64,000 bases of DNA. Source: Nocardioides humi. GTDB lineage: Bacteria; Actinomycetota; Actinomycetes; Propionibacteriales; Nocardioidaceae. This document shows, one piece after another, positions 32,949 to 41,339 of the stretch. The stretch's first letter is position 1. Each line of letters opens with the position of its first letter. Below the pieces are notes generated by a model. It was not told the origin of the DNA and did no database searches. It saw nothing but the letters and a program-made list of their open reading frames with translations. The DNA lies in assembly GCF_006494775.1 (NCBI RefSeq), contig NZ_CP041146.1, positions 3,844,001 to 3,908,000 of the forward strand, in the 5' to 3' direction. A program made the translations under genes and the position numbers.

Positions 32949-33668
32949 GTGGCCCCGCTCCCCAGGATCGCCCTCGCTGCCGCCGCCCTGCTGCTCCTCG
33001 CCGGGTGCGGCGGAGCCGACGACCCGGGCGAGCCGCCCGGCTCCGCCGGCACCGCCTCGGCCCCGCCGTCCGCCGGCCCGTCCACCACGGCCTCCACGTC
33101 CGACGGGCCCGCCTCCACCGGGGGGAGCGCTGCGACCGGCGCGGCCGAGGACGACGGGTCGACGACCGTGGCGCGCGCGAGGTTCTGCCAGGGCATCGAC
33201 CCCGCGGACGTCGCCGACGTCCTCGGGACCGACCGGCTGGAGGTCATGGCCGATCACGCCCCGGGGGACGCGGCGAGCGCGCAGCCGGGCGCTCCGAGCG
33301 TGTCGCCGGCCTGGACCTGCACCATCGGCACGACCGCGGACGGCGGCATCGGGGTCACCTGGAGCATCGCCCAGGCGGAGGTGAAGGCCGCCGAGGCGCG
33401 CGCGACGGTCGGCAACCTGGCCGGGATCCTCGGCGAGGAGCACTGCGCCGACGTCGCCGACGACGCGCTCGGCGCCCGCACCCGGGGCGTCGACTGCGCG
33501 GGGTCGGTCGGCGGCACGTCCTTCGCCCTGGCGGCCCGCAGCGTGGTCGTGGACCGGACCCTGCTGGACTGCCAGCTCGCCTCGGCGCGGGAGGGCGACA
33601 TCGAGCGGCTGTCCGCCGCGGCCCCGCGCGTGTGCGCGCTGTTCCGCGACCTCGTGGTGCGGGAGTAG
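32949..33668 (+). CDS. Putative lipoprotein (DUF3558-like), 239 residues
   Basis: A lipoprotein with signal peptide VAPLPRIALAAAALLL and lipobox LAGCG, followed by a Pro/Ser/Thr/Ala-rich linker (about 25-75) and a compact domain with five to six cysteines (FCQGIDP, WTCTIG, EHCADV, DCAGS, LDCQLA, VCALF). The arrangement resembles DUF3558-type mycobacterial lipoproteins, but I cannot confirm it. The GTG at 32949 is preceded by AAGGA. The function is unknown; it should lie on the outer face of the membrane. Confidence 0.7.
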   Translation: MAPLPRIALAAAALLLLAGCGGADDPGEPPGSAGTASAPPSAGPSTTASTSDGPASTGGSAATGAAEDDGSTTVARARFCQGIDPADVADVLGTDRLEVMADHAPGDAASAQPGAPSVSPAWTCTIGTTADGGIGVTWSIAQAEVKAAEARATVGNLAGILGEEHCADVADDALGARTRGVDCAGSVGGTSFALAARSVVVDRTLLDCQLASAREGDIERLSAAAPRVCALFRDLVVRE

Positions 33669-33681
33669 GGCTCCGCCTGGT

Positions 33682-35223
33682 TCAGCCCTGCATGTCCGCC
33701 ACCGCCAGGGACGCGAACGTCATCGCCGCACCGAGCGGCGCCCCGGGGCCGGGGTAGGCGGACCCGAACACCGAGGCGGTGGAGTTGCTGGCGGCGTACA
33801 GGCCGGGGATCGGGCGGCCGTCCGTGTCGAGCACGCGGGCGCTCGCGTCGGTGACGAGGCCGCCCTTCGTGCCGAGGTCGGAGAGCACGAAGCGGGCCGC
33901 GGTGTACGGCGGCCGGTCGACCGGCACGAGTGCGGCCGACGCTCCGCCGCCCCCGGCGAAGAAGGTGTCGTACTCGTCCTCGCCGCGGCCGAAGTCCTCG
34001 TCCTTGCCGGCCGCCGCGAACGCGTTGTAGCGCTCGACCGTCGCGACCAGTGCGTCCGGGTCGAGGCCGGTCGCGACGGCGAGGTCCTCGAGGGTGTCGG
34101 CCTCCATCCAGGTGCCGGCGGCGAGGTGCTCGGCGCGCTCGCCCTCGGGCATCGCGATCGCGGGCAGCCGCCCGTCCTCGCGCGCGTCGAAGACGAACCA
34201 CGACGGTGTCCGCTCGGGAGCCTGGGCCATGATCCGGCCGAACCGGTCGTAGGGCAGGCACTCGTTGCCGTAGCGCCGGGCCGAGCCGTCCACCATCAGG
34301 CCGCCGCGGAAGCCGAGGGTGAACGCGCCGCCGCCGTCCGGCTGCTGCAGACCGGGGCAGAACCAGCCCTCGCCGGACCAGTCGGTCGCCGCGCCGATCT
34401 CCGCGGCCGCGTCGATCACCTCGCCGGTGTTGGTGCCCCGCGGCGCCATCGTCCACGCGGCGTCGCCGGGCGTGCCGTGCGCGGTACGACGCTCGGGGCT
34501 GCCCTCGAAGCCGCCGGCCGCGATCAGGATGCCCCGCCGGGCAGTGACCTCTGCCGGCCCGTCCGGGCCGTCATATCGGACCGTGGTGGCGCGGCCGTCG
34601 GCGTCCCGGCCGAAGCCGGTCGCCTGCCGGCCGGTCGCGATCGTGCCGCCCTCGCGCACGGTCATCGCCGCCAGTCGCGCGATCAGCGCCTGCCCGCCGG
34701 ACAGCGTGGACCGGCCGGGCCGGCCGGCGCGGTCGCGCTCGACCGGCGGCCGCACCAGCGCCGCGACGGCAGGGTCGAGATCCTCCCGCCGGATGCTCCT
34801 CGGCTGGATCGAGCGGCCCATCGGCACCCGCCCGGGGGCGTCGTAGTACTCCGAGAACGGGATCCACTCGAACTCCAGGAGCGGGTCCGCCTCGAGGCGC
34901 GCGACCAGCCGCGGCGCCTGCGTGAGCAGCGCCTCCACCCGCGCGGGGTCCGGGTCGTCGAGCACGGCGGCCAGGTAGGCGCGCGCCCCCTCGGTCGAGT
35001 CCGGCAGCCCGGCCCGCTGCTGCACGTCGGTCCCGGGCAGCCAGCACGCGCCGCCGGAGTACGCCGACGTCCCGCCGATCAGCGGCGTCCGCTCCAGCAC
35101 CAGGGTGCTGAGCCCGGCCGACGCCGCGAGGGCGGCGCCGGTCAGCGCGCCCCCGCCCGAGCCGACCACCACGACGTCGTACTCCTGCTGCAGGGGCGCC
35201 GCCCCGACCACCGTGCCACTCAT
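33682..35223 (-). CDS. FAD-dependent oxidoreductase, 3-ketosteroid delta-1-dehydrogenase-like
   Basis: A flavoprotein of 513 residues from the KstD/fumarate-reductase-flavoprotein family. The FAD-binding motif VVVVGSGGGALTGAALAASAG lies near residues 17-37, followed by TSAYSGGACWLPG, and the C-terminal FAD signature LGTKGGLVTDASARVLD with GLYAASNSTASVFG and YPGPGAPLG. Family members take hydrogens from ring A of ketosteroids or act on related enones. A putative operator of the AGAACG type lies directly upstream. Divergent from the ArsR gene. The substrate is inferred only at family level. Confidence 0.82.
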   Translation of the reverse strand: MSGTVVGAAPLQQEYDVVVVGSGGGALTGAALAASAGLSTLVLERTPLIGGTSAYSGGACWLPGTDVQQRAGLPDSTEGARAYLAAVLDDPDPARVEALLTQAPRLVARLEADPLLEFEWIPFSEYYDAPGRVPMGRSIQPRSIRREDLDPAVAALVRPPVERDRAGRPGRSTLSGGQALIARLAAMTVREGGTIATGRQATGFGRDADGRATTVRYDGPDGPAEVTARRGILIAAGGFEGSPERRTAHGTPGDAAWTMAPRGTNTGEVIDAAAEIGAATDWSGEGWFCPGLQQPDGGGAFTLGFRGGLMVDGSARRYGNECLPYDRFGRIMAQAPERTPSWFVFDAREDGRLPAIAMPEGERAEHLAAGTWMEADTLEDLAVATGLDPDALVATVERYNAFAAAGKDEDFGRGEDEYDTFFAGGGGASAALVPVDRPPYTAARFVLSDLGTKGGLVTDASARVLDTDGRPIPGLYAASNSTASVFGSAYPGPGAPLGAAMTFASLAVADMQG

Positions 35224-35227
35224 GGGC

Positions 35228-35245
35228 AGAACGATAATGCGTTCT
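35228..35245 (-). promoter_or_regulatory. Inverted repeat AGAACG-N6-CGTTCT upstream of the KstD-like gene
   Basis: A perfect 6-bp inverted repeat spaced by 6 bp lies 4 bp before the start of the KstD-like gene. The half sites resemble those in the KstR-like palindrome at 7227, but the spacing differs, so a different TetR-family protein is more likely. Confidence 0.35.
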
Positions 35246-35256
35246 AGTTTTCCGAG

Positions 35257-35294
35257 TTGACATGCGGAAAACTTTATATAAAGATCTCCGCATG
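35257..35294 (+). promoter_or_regulatory. ArsR operator: 34-bp palindrome overlapping a TTGACA promoter
   Basis: A near-perfect palindrome spans 35261-35294: CATGCGGA at one end, TCCGCATG at the other and the perfect core CTTTATATAAAG (35272-35283). Only two base pairs of the 17 per half mismatch. The left end overlaps a consensus -35 TTGACA (35257-35262); an AAAGAT -10 lies 17 bp on (35280-35285). A start site near 35292 would make the mRNA begin at the ArsR ATG. Repressor bound here would cover the whole core promoter. Confidence 0.75.
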
Positions 35295-35591
35295 AGTTTG
35301 GTGGGCGACGACTACGGTCCGGTCACCGAGTTCTTCGGCGCCCTCGCCTCCCCGGTGCGGGCCGCCGTGATCCACCTGCTCACCGAACGACCCCACACCG
35401 TCTCGGAGATCGGCGCCGCGCTCGGCGCGTCGCAGCCCCTCGTCTCCCAGCACCTGCGCGTGCTCCGGGAGACCGGGCTGGTGACGACCGAGCGGTCCGG
35501 TCGGTCCACCGTCTACTCGCTGGCCGACGACCACGTGGCGCACGTCTTCCTCGACGCCCTCGTCCACACCCAGGAGAACACCGATGACTGA
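35292..35591 (+). CDS. ArsR/SmtB-family zinc-sensing repressor
   Basis: A winged-helix repressor of 99 residues from the ATG at 35292: ASPVRAAVIHLLTERPHTVSEI, recognition helix region ASQPLVSQHLRVLRETGLV, wing RSGRSTVYSLAD. The last helix carries D-x-H-x10-H-x2-E (ADDHV to HTQE), the full alpha-5 metal site of SmtB/CzrA-type sensors, which release DNA when Zn(II) (or Co(II)) binds. It overlaps the His/Cys-rich gene by 8 bp, and its promoter is covered by a 34-bp palindrome, so it very likely represses itself and the metal-binding protein until metal is in excess. An earlier in-frame ATG at 35262 lies inside the palindrome and is less likely. Confidence 0.88.
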   Translation: MSLVGDDYGPVTEFFGALASPVRAAVIHLLTERPHTVSEIGAALGASQPLVSQHLRVLRETGLVTTERSGRSTVYSLADDHVAHVFLDALVHTQENTDD

Positions 35592-35907
35592 GTCCCAGCA
35601 CACCGCCGCCGAGGCCCACCACCACACCCACGGTCCGGGCTGCGGCCACCTCGCCGTGATCCACGGCGACCATGTCGACTACCTGCACGACGGCCACGTG
35701 CACCGCGAGCACGACGGCCACTACGACGAGTGCGCCCGCTGCTCGTGCCCCGACTGCACCGACAGCTGCGCCGTGTGCACGTGCGAGGGCTGCACCTGCC
35801 CGACCTGCAACCACAGCGTGTGCAGCTGCGAACACTGCGGCGGCGAGCCGTGCAGCTCGTGCGTGTGCAGCGACTGCACCTGCGCGACCTGCGCCCACGC
35901 CGCCTGA
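35584..35907 (+). CDS. His/Cys-rich metallothionein-like protein
   Basis: A 107-residue protein with 20 Cys and 16 His. The N-terminal third is His-rich (AHHHTHGPGCGH, then HGDHVDYLHDGHVHREHDGH), and the rest is an almost continuous run of CxC and CxxC units (ECARCSCPDC, CAVCTCEGCTCPTC, CSSCVCSDCTCATC). It has no signal peptide or membrane segment, so it should be cytoplasmic. It is coupled to the SmtB-type sensor by an 8-bp overlap, the classic logic of smtB-smtA, but I do not recognise it as SmtA/BmtA. The two-part design (His-rich loop region plus Cys cluster) suggests storage or buffering of several zinc ions. Function is inference from composition and context. Confidence 0.8.
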   Translation: MTESQHTAAEAHHHTHGPGCGHLAVIHGDHVDYLHDGHVHREHDGHYDECARCSCPDCTDSCAVCTCEGCTCPTCNHSVCSCEHCGGEPCSSCVCSDCTCATCAHAA

Positions 35908-35952
35908 TCTCGGGCTGGGCAGGCTGAGGGCGCTGGCTGCCGGCGCGGCCTG

Positions 35953-36226
35953 GCGGGCCTGCGTGGTTGGTGATGCGCGTGGTCGGTCGGGTGCTGTAAC
36001 ACGTGGTTGGCGGCTGCGGCAGCCCGTTGTCCGCTGTAACACGTTGTCCGCATCTCTACCAGCCCGATGACTTCGCGCATCGGCCGTTGTGGGCGGCTGG
36101 TACCGCAGTCATCGGGCGGGTAGGCGGGCGAACCACGTGTTACAGCCGATGCTCGGCGGCCAGGTGCGCGAACGACGTGTTACAGCAGGCATGCGGCGGC
36201 CAGGTGGGCGAACAGCGTGTTACAGC
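35953..36226. repeat. Symmetric array of 40-bp-spaced 19-mer repeats in inverted orientation
   Basis: The 413-bp gap 35908-36320 holds no gene but a striking array. The 19-mer GCTGTAACACGTGGTTGGC occurs forward at 35993 and 36033 and inverted at 36128, 36168 and 36208; a degenerate forward copy is at 35953. All steps are exactly 40 bp. The two arms are mirror images around 36089.5, and the centre has a perfect arm pair CCCGATGACT (36063-36072) and AGTCATCGGG (36107-36116). The 21-bp spacers are poorly conserved, which suggests protein-binding sites rather than one copied block. Confidence 0.75.
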
Positions 36227-36320
36227 ACGCAGGGGCACGACGGGCTCGCCCTCGCCAGCCGCATCGCCACGCCGGTGCCATGACGTCACGGGATGCCGGG
36301 TGGCGCCGCGGCCGCGACGG

Positions 36321-37103
36321 TCAGGGCACCCGCTGCGCGCGGACCAGCCGGAACTCGGCCGCCACCTCGACCCGCCCGAACCGGTCGGCGTACCCGGCCA
36401 GGTGCTCCTCGACCGCGTCCATCATCTCCTCGGCGTGCTCGCCGGCGAGCGCCATCGCGCCGAGGTGCGCCGGCGACGTCCGCTCGAGCCAGCGCCGCCC
36501 GGCCGCGGCCGAGGGGAAGGTCCACGGGAGCGTGTGCGTGTCGATCCGTACGTCGAGGAAGCGCGGCGCGAGGAGCTCCTCGAGGAAGGACGGCGATCCC
36601 CAGCGCCGCGGCCGGTGCGCGCCGCCGGGTGCGGGCAGGTACGCCGCCATCGCCTCGGTCATCCCCGCCATGTGCCCGTCGTCGGTCCACGAGGTGAGCG
36701 CCAGCCGCCCGGCCGGCGTCAGCACGCGGGCGACCTCGGCCATGGCGGCGACCGGGTCGGCGGCGAAGATGAGCCCGAAGGACGAGGTCACCAGGTCCTG
36801 GGAGGCGTCCGGGCACGGCTGGGCGGCCAGGTCCGCGCGCAGCCACTCGACCTCCTGGATCTCGTGGTCGGTCGCCTGCTCGCCGAGCGCGACCAGGTGC
36901 GCCGATCCGTCGGTCGCCGTGACCCGCCAGCCCGCGTCGGCGAGGCGCAGCGCCACGCTGCCCGTCCCGGCGGCGACGTCCAGTGCGAAGCGGCCCCGCC
37001 CGGGGCCGGCCCCGCCCGCCACCAGCGCGGCGGCCGGCTCCAGCCGCCGCGCCATCGCCGGGTAGTCGCCCCGGCCCCAGAGGTCGTCGGCCGGGTCCGT
37101 CAT
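36321..37103 (-). CDS. Class I SAM-dependent methyltransferase
   Basis: A methyltransferase of 260 residues. Motif I is ALDVAAGTGSVALRLADAG (near residues 40-58), motif II-like region TATDGSAHLVALGEQ follows, and post-motif segments DLVTSSFGLIFAADP and RVLTPAGRLALTSW fit the UbiE/Methyltransf_11 group. The substrate is unknown. The ATG overlaps the stop of the HU gene by 4 bp, so the two are co-transcribed, and this pair faces away from the zinc operon. Confidence 0.83.
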   Translation of the reverse strand: MTDPADDLWGRGDYPAMARRLEPAAALVAGGAGPGRGRFALDVAAGTGSVALRLADAGWRVTATDGSAHLVALGEQATDHEIQEVEWLRADLAAQPCPDASQDLVTSSFGLIFAADPVAAMAEVARVLTPAGRLALTSWTDDGHMAGMTEAMAAYLPAPGGAHRPRRWGSPSFLEELLAPRFLDVRIDTHTLPWTFPSAAAGRRWLERTSPAHLGAMALAGEHAEEMMDAVEEHLAGYADRFGRVEVAAEFRLVRAQRVP

Positions 37104-37387
37104 GCGGTCCGGCCCTCCGCCACCTGCCGCCGGAAGGCCGCCGCCGGCTTGAAGGCCGGCGCGACGGTCGCCGGGATCTCCATCGGCTCGCCCGTCTGCG
37201 GGTTGCGGCCGCTGCGGGCCGCGCGGTCACGCCGCTCGAAGGTCCCGAAGCCCGGGAGGGCGACGCTGCCGTGCTCGGCCACGCCGCGGGCGATGCCGTC
37301 GAGGGTCGCCGCGACGGCCTCGGCCGCCTGGTGGGTGGTCAGGCCGGTCGCCTCGGCGACGGCGGCGGTCAGGTCGGTGCGGTTCAT
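37100..37387 (-). CDS. HU-family nucleoid DNA-binding protein
   Basis: A short HU protein of 95 residues: MNRTDLTAAVAEATGLTTHQAAEAV helices (read in parts), then GSVALPGFGTFERRDRAARSGRNPQTGEPMEIPA, which forms the beta arm and contains the family GFGTF and GRNPQTG motifs. It lacks the long Lys/Ala-rich tail of the main mycobacterial/nocardioform HU, so it is probably a secondary copy. A GGAGGG site precedes the ATG. Its promoter region is shared with the Zur box at 37439, 51 bp upstream, so Zur might affect it too. Confidence 0.87.
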   Translation of the reverse strand: MNRTDLTAAVAEATGLTTHQAAEAVAATLDGIARGVAEHGSVALPGFGTFERRDRAARSGRNPQTGEPMEIPATVAPAFKPAAAFRRQVAEGRTA

Positions 37388-37438
37388 CTGGCCCTCCTGG
37401 GGTCCGTCCGGTGCTGTCGGGCAACACCCTAGTGCAAA

Positions 37439-37453
37439 TGATAATCGTTCTCA
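37439..37453 (+). promoter_or_regulatory. Zur box TGATAATCGTTCTCA
   Basis: A 15-bp imperfect palindrome fitting the Zur pattern TGAnAAnnnTTnTCA. It lies 52 bp before the first gene of the surface zinc-capture operon, with a TAGAGT -10 candidate just after it (37456-37461). It is almost the same as the box at 52721. Confidence 0.8.
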
Positions 37454-37505
37454 TGTAGAGTCCCGACCTCCGACGGAGCCGCCGTCGGTGGAGAGGGACA
37501 ATCCC

Positions 37506-39119
37506 ATGAGAAGCATCAGCTCACTGACCGCGCTGGCCCTGGCCAGTGGCGCCGTGGCCGTCGGCCTGGCCGCTCCCGCGGCCGCCGCCGACCGGCCGGT
37601 GGTCCTCGACCGGGGCCACATCGACCTGTTCGAGGTCACCTACGACGCGTCCAGTGCCGGCCTGAGACTCCAGGTGAAGGACGACACGCAGCTGCACGAC
37701 CCGGGGGCGACCTACCGCGACCCCGAGGACGTGACCATCGCGGTCGACGAGGAGCTCGCGGCCCTGACCATCCCCGAGGGCCTGCCCCCGTCCTTCGCCT
37801 TCCTCGGCGAGCCCGGGGACGTCGTCTACGACCTGCCGCAGACCCAGGACCCGCAGCTGCCCTGGCCCGGCTGGAGCACCGAGCGGCTCAACGGCACGCT
37901 GCCCGCCGGCACCACGCTCGCCTCGGGCGCGCCGGTGCAGCTGGCCGTCGAGGTGGAGGGGCCCGGCGACGTCCACACGTTCATGAACAGCCCGACGGGC
38001 GAGGTCATCAACCACTACGTCGACAGCAGCGACGGCGGGCCCGACATCATCCCCGTCAGTGCGAACGCCCACGTGCACACCGAGTGGATCTTCACCGAGC
38101 TCGGCGACTACACGCTCGAGGTCACCCCGACCGCGCAGGTGCAGGGCGGCGGCACGATCACGGGTACGCCGGCCAGCTACCACATCCGCGTCGGCGACCC
38201 GGCCCCCGCGGACCTCGGCGTCGAGGTCACGGCCAACAAGCCGGACGCGACCTACCTCTACGGCCAGGGCATCACGCTCACCGCGGCCCCGACCGCGGAG
38301 ACCGACCTCGACCACTACCACTGGTTCATCAAGCGGGCCGGCGGTGCCGACTACGTGATCAGCAGCCTGTCCAGCACGGCCGAGCTCAAGCTGCCGACCT
38401 CGCTGGCCTGGGACGGCGCGCAGGTCTACGCCAACCTCTACGACCACGCCCACAACGTGGTGGCGTCCTCCGAGCCGCTGACCCTGCACGTCTCCCAGCT
38501 GCCACAGGTCACCACGCTCACCGCGCAGGCCGACAAGGCGTCGTACGCCGTGGGGGAGACGGCGCACTTCACGTCCACGCAGAGCCCGGCGACGGGTGAG
38601 GACCACTTCCACTGGTACGTCCGCAAGCCCGGCGAGGAGTTCTCCACCTACATCCCGGACTCCAACCAGGCCACCGCGGACCTGCCGATCACCGCGGACC
38701 TGCAGGGCGCCGAGGTCATCGCCCGGCTCTTCGACCACGACCACGCGGTCATCGCCGAGTCCGCCCCCGTCGTCGTGAGCCTCGCCGGTGCCGCCGCCCC
38801 CACGCCGCCGCCGGCCGCGGGCAAGGCGGTCAGCCAGGTCGGCGTGAAGGTGAAGCCGAAGCGGATCACGCCCGGCAAGCGCGCCAAGGTCAAGGTCGCG
38901 GTCACCGTCCCGTCGGCGCCGGGCACCCCGGTCACCGGCAAGGTCGTGATCCGCGACGGCAAGCGGAAGATCGCCACCGGGAAGGTGAAGGCGAACGGCA
39001 AGGTCGTCGTACGGCTGCCCCGGCTCAAGGCCGGCAAGCACACGATCACGGTCGTCTACAAGGGCGACGCCGGCACCGAGGGCTCGGTCGCGACCCAGGT
39101 CGTGAAGGTGCGTCGCTGA
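37506..39119 (+). CDS. Secreted choice-of-anchor M domain protein with Ig-like domains
   Basis: A secreted protein of 537 residues and the first gene of the Zur-type operon. The signal peptide ends near residue 29 (APAAAADRP). A surface-anchored repeat domain (about 30-240) carries GHIDLFEVTYD at the start and the HVHTEW(I/F) signature at the end. Two Ig-like units follow (about 245-425), each with a DH(Y/F)HW motif and a DH(A/D)H motif. A Lys/Val-rich Ig-like repeat with basic character forms the C-terminus; there is no sorting signal, so it may bind the wall non-covalently. The many paired His residues suggest zinc binding. GAGAGGGA precedes the ATG. Confidence 0.82.
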   Translation: MRSISSLTALALASGAVAVGLAAPAAAADRPVVLDRGHIDLFEVTYDASSAGLRLQVKDDTQLHDPGATYRDPEDVTIAVDEELAALTIPEGLPPSFAFLGEPGDVVYDLPQTQDPQLPWPGWSTERLNGTLPAGTTLASGAPVQLAVEVEGPGDVHTFMNSPTGEVINHYVDSSDGGPDIIPVSANAHVHTEWIFTELGDYTLEVTPTAQVQGGGTITGTPASYHIRVGDPAPADLGVEVTANKPDATYLYGQGITLTAAPTAETDLDHYHWFIKRAGGADYVISSLSSTAELKLPTSLAWDGAQVYANLYDHAHNVVASSEPLTLHVSQLPQVTTLTAQADKASYAVGETAHFTSTQSPATGEDHFHWYVRKPGEEFSTYIPDSNQATADLPITADLQGAEVIARLFDHDHAVIAESAPVVVSLAGAAAPTPPPAAGKAVSQVGVKVKPKRITPGKRAKVKVAVTVPSAPGTPVTGKVVIRDGKRKIATGKVKANGKVVVRLPRLKAGKHTITVVYKGDAGTEGSVATQVVKVRR

Positions 39120-39122
39120 CCC

Positions 39123-41339
39123 ATGAAGGCACTCCTGCGCGTGTTCCTGCCCCTCCTGCTCCTGCTCGTCGCGAGCGGACTCGTCGTAGCGCCGGCCGAG
39201 GCCGAGGCCGATCCGGTGACGGTGCTGAGCACCTCCGACGGGCCCGTCATCGTGTTCGACGTCGCGACCGCACCCGACGGTACGCCGCGGCTGGCGCTGG
39301 TCCAGGACGAGCAGGCGCATGCGCCGGCCGAGGTCCTCCTCGCGCTCGGGGAGGCCCTCGGCAACGGGGTGCCGCTCGGATGGAGCACGCACCGGGCGCC
39401 CGACGCGGCGCCCGGTGCGGCCCTCACCATCGACCTGGCGGTCACCGGACCCGGCGCGGTGGTCGTCCAGGACGCCGACCCCGACGGGAGACTGACCCTC
39501 GCGCCGGACAGCGAGGGCTGGCCGCTGTGGTCGTTCTCCGAGCCCGGCCGGTACGTCGTGGACGCGACCCTCGCCGGCGTGACGACGCGCTACCTGCTCG
39601 ACGTACCGGCACCTGCGGAGGAGCCCGTCGAGCCCCCGCCCGTCGAGCCCCCGCCCGTCGAGCCGGAGCCGGTCGAGCCGGAGCCCACCGACGTGCCGCC
39701 CGCACCTCCGGTGACTCTGGCGGTGCAGGAGGACGACTGCGCGGTCCCGGGCCTGCCCGCGGGCGCGGTGCGGGTCAGCGCGGGCCACTTCGACTACGGC
39801 GTCCAGGTCGCCGGCGGCCAGGCCGTCTCCCGGGTCAAGGACGACCGCACCTCGCCCGCGACCTGGCGGGACCCGGCGACGATGCTGTTCGAGGTCGGCG
39901 AGCCGGCCCGCCAGCAGGTGCCGGACAATCCCGCCCTCGCGTTCCTGGGGACCGCCGGCAGCACCATCTGGACCATCGGCCAGGTCCAGGCCGACGGCGT
40001 GCCGTGGCTCGGCTGGAACACCCAGCACGAGAGCGCGATCGCGAACATCCAGGGCGGTACGACCTGGCGCCTGGACTCCGTCGAGGGTCCCGGCCGGCTG
40101 TTCGTCTACCAGACCGGCTCGTTCGGCTCGATCTCGCCGGTGCTGGGCACCGCCGACGGCTGGCCGCGCAGCACCGTCATCCCCGCCAACACCCACGCCC
40201 ACGGCAACTGGTCCTTCACCGAGCCGGGGGTGTACCGGGTACGGACGACCCACCTGGCCCGGCTGACCTCCGGGCAGGACGTGACCAGCACCGGCACGCT
40301 GACCTTCCGGGTCGGGCCCTGCGCACAGCAGGCGCCGGGACCGGCGGACGGCGCCGGCGCCGGCGACAGCGGCAGCGGCGGCAAGGGCGGCGGCAAGACC
40401 AAGGGGGAGAAGCAGGAGAAGCAGACCGCGGAGACAGGCGCCGACGCGCCGGCACCTGTTCCCGCCCGCGAGCCCTCGGCCTGCGTCCCGGCTCCCCGCG
40501 GCCAGGGCGGCGCGAGCCCGTCCGGCTCCTCCGGCTCGGCCGACCCCGCCACACCGACCACGCCCCAGGCCGCGCAGACCGCGGTCAGCGACGGCCATTT
40601 CGACTTCGGCTCGGTCATCGAGGGCACCGCCCTGCAGGCCCGGGTGAAGGACGACCGCACCCAGCCGCCGAGCTGGGTGGAGCCGGAGTCGCTGAGGTTC
40701 GTGCTCGGGAAGGCCGCCGAGCAGCAGGTCCCCGCCGGCTCGGCGTACTCCTTCCTCGGTGAGCCGGGCGCCCCGATCTGGCTGATCCCGCAGACCCAGG
40801 TCAGCGGCGTGCCCTGGCTGGGCTGGAACACCCAGCACGAGACCGTCCGGCAGCAGGTCAGCGGCTCGGTGCGCTACCGGCTCGACGGCGTCAGCGGGCC
40901 CGGCGAGCTGGCGGTCTACCTCACCGACTCCTTCGGTGGGGTCGGGCAGAAGGTGTTCGGCAACGCGACCGGCTTCCCGCGCTCCTTCGACGTCCCGCTC
41001 AACGTGCACGCCCACGGCAACTGGGTCTTCACCGCGCCGGGCACCTACCAGGTCACCATCACCCAGTCCGCCACGCTCACCGGCGGGAGATCCGTCTCCG
41101 ACCAGGCCACGCTGACCTTCGTCGTCGGCGGATCGGGCAGCGGCGGCGGGGGCCGGAGCGTCGGCCTGACCGTCCCCCTCGCCCTGCCGGTGGCGACGAC
41201 CCGCGACTGCGTCATCCCCGCCACCGGCGCCGACGACAGCCTCACCCTGCTGCTGCCGCTCGGCGTCACGCTGGTGGCGGCCGGCGCGGCCGTGCTCGGC
41301 GTACGCCGCCGGGCGATCCGCCGCCTCACCCATGTCTAG
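39123..41339 (+). CDS. Surface-anchored protein with three anchored-repeat (TIGR03769-type) domains
   Basis: A 738-residue protein starting 3 bp after the previous stop. It has a signal peptide, a divergent first domain (about 25-160), a Pro/Glu-rich linker with repeated VEPPPVEP, and two full repeat domains (about 215-398 and 489-669). Each full domain runs from a GHFD(Y/F)G motif to an H-A-H-GNW signature, with VKDDRT and WLGWNTQHE between. A Gly/Lys/Ala-rich linker separates them. The C-terminus has IPATG, then a hydrophobic stretch and RRRAIRR, a variant sorting signal with Ile for Leu. It should sit at the cell wall and probably binds zinc. It fits the TIGR03773 type of the 'anchored repeat ABC transporter' system. 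Confidence 0.85.
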   Translation: MKALLRVFLPLLLLLVASGLVVAPAEAEADPVTVLSTSDGPVIVFDVATAPDGTPRLALVQDEQAHAPAEVLLALGEALGNGVPLGWSTHRAPDAAPGAALTIDLAVTGPGAVVVQDADPDGRLTLAPDSEGWPLWSFSEPGRYVVDATLAGVTTRYLLDVPAPAEEPVEPPPVEPPPVEPEPVEPEPTDVPPAPPVTLAVQEDDCAVPGLPAGAVRVSAGHFDYGVQVAGGQAVSRVKDDRTSPATWRDPATMLFEVGEPARQQVPDNPALAFLGTAGSTIWTIGQVQADGVPWLGWNTQHESAIANIQGGTTWRLDSVEGPGRLFVYQTGSFGSISPVLGTADGWPRSTVIPANTHAHGNWSFTEPGVYRVRTTHLARLTSGQDVTSTGTLTFRVGPCAQQAPGPADGAGAGDSGSGGKGGGKTKGEKQEKQTAETGADAPAPVPAREPSACVPAPRGQGGASPSGSSGSADPATPTTPQAAQTAVSDGHFDFGSVIEGTALQARVKDDRTQPPSWVEPESLRFVLGKAAEQQVPAGSAYSFLGEPGAPIWLIPQTQVSGVPWLGWNTQHETVRQQVSGSVRYRLDGVSGPGELAVYLTDSFGGVGQKVFGNATGFPRSFDVPLNVHAHGNWVFTAPGTYQVTITQSATLTGGRSVSDQATLTFVVGGSGSGGGGRSVGLTVPLALPVATTRDCVIPATGADDSLTLLLPLGVTLVAAGAAVLGVRRRAIRRLTHV

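Noticed and set aside
35993-36226. CRISPR array with 19-bp repeats and 21-bp spacers
   Set aside because: Copies occur in both orientations around a centre, the spacers are partly alike, repeats are too short and variable, and no cas gene is near.
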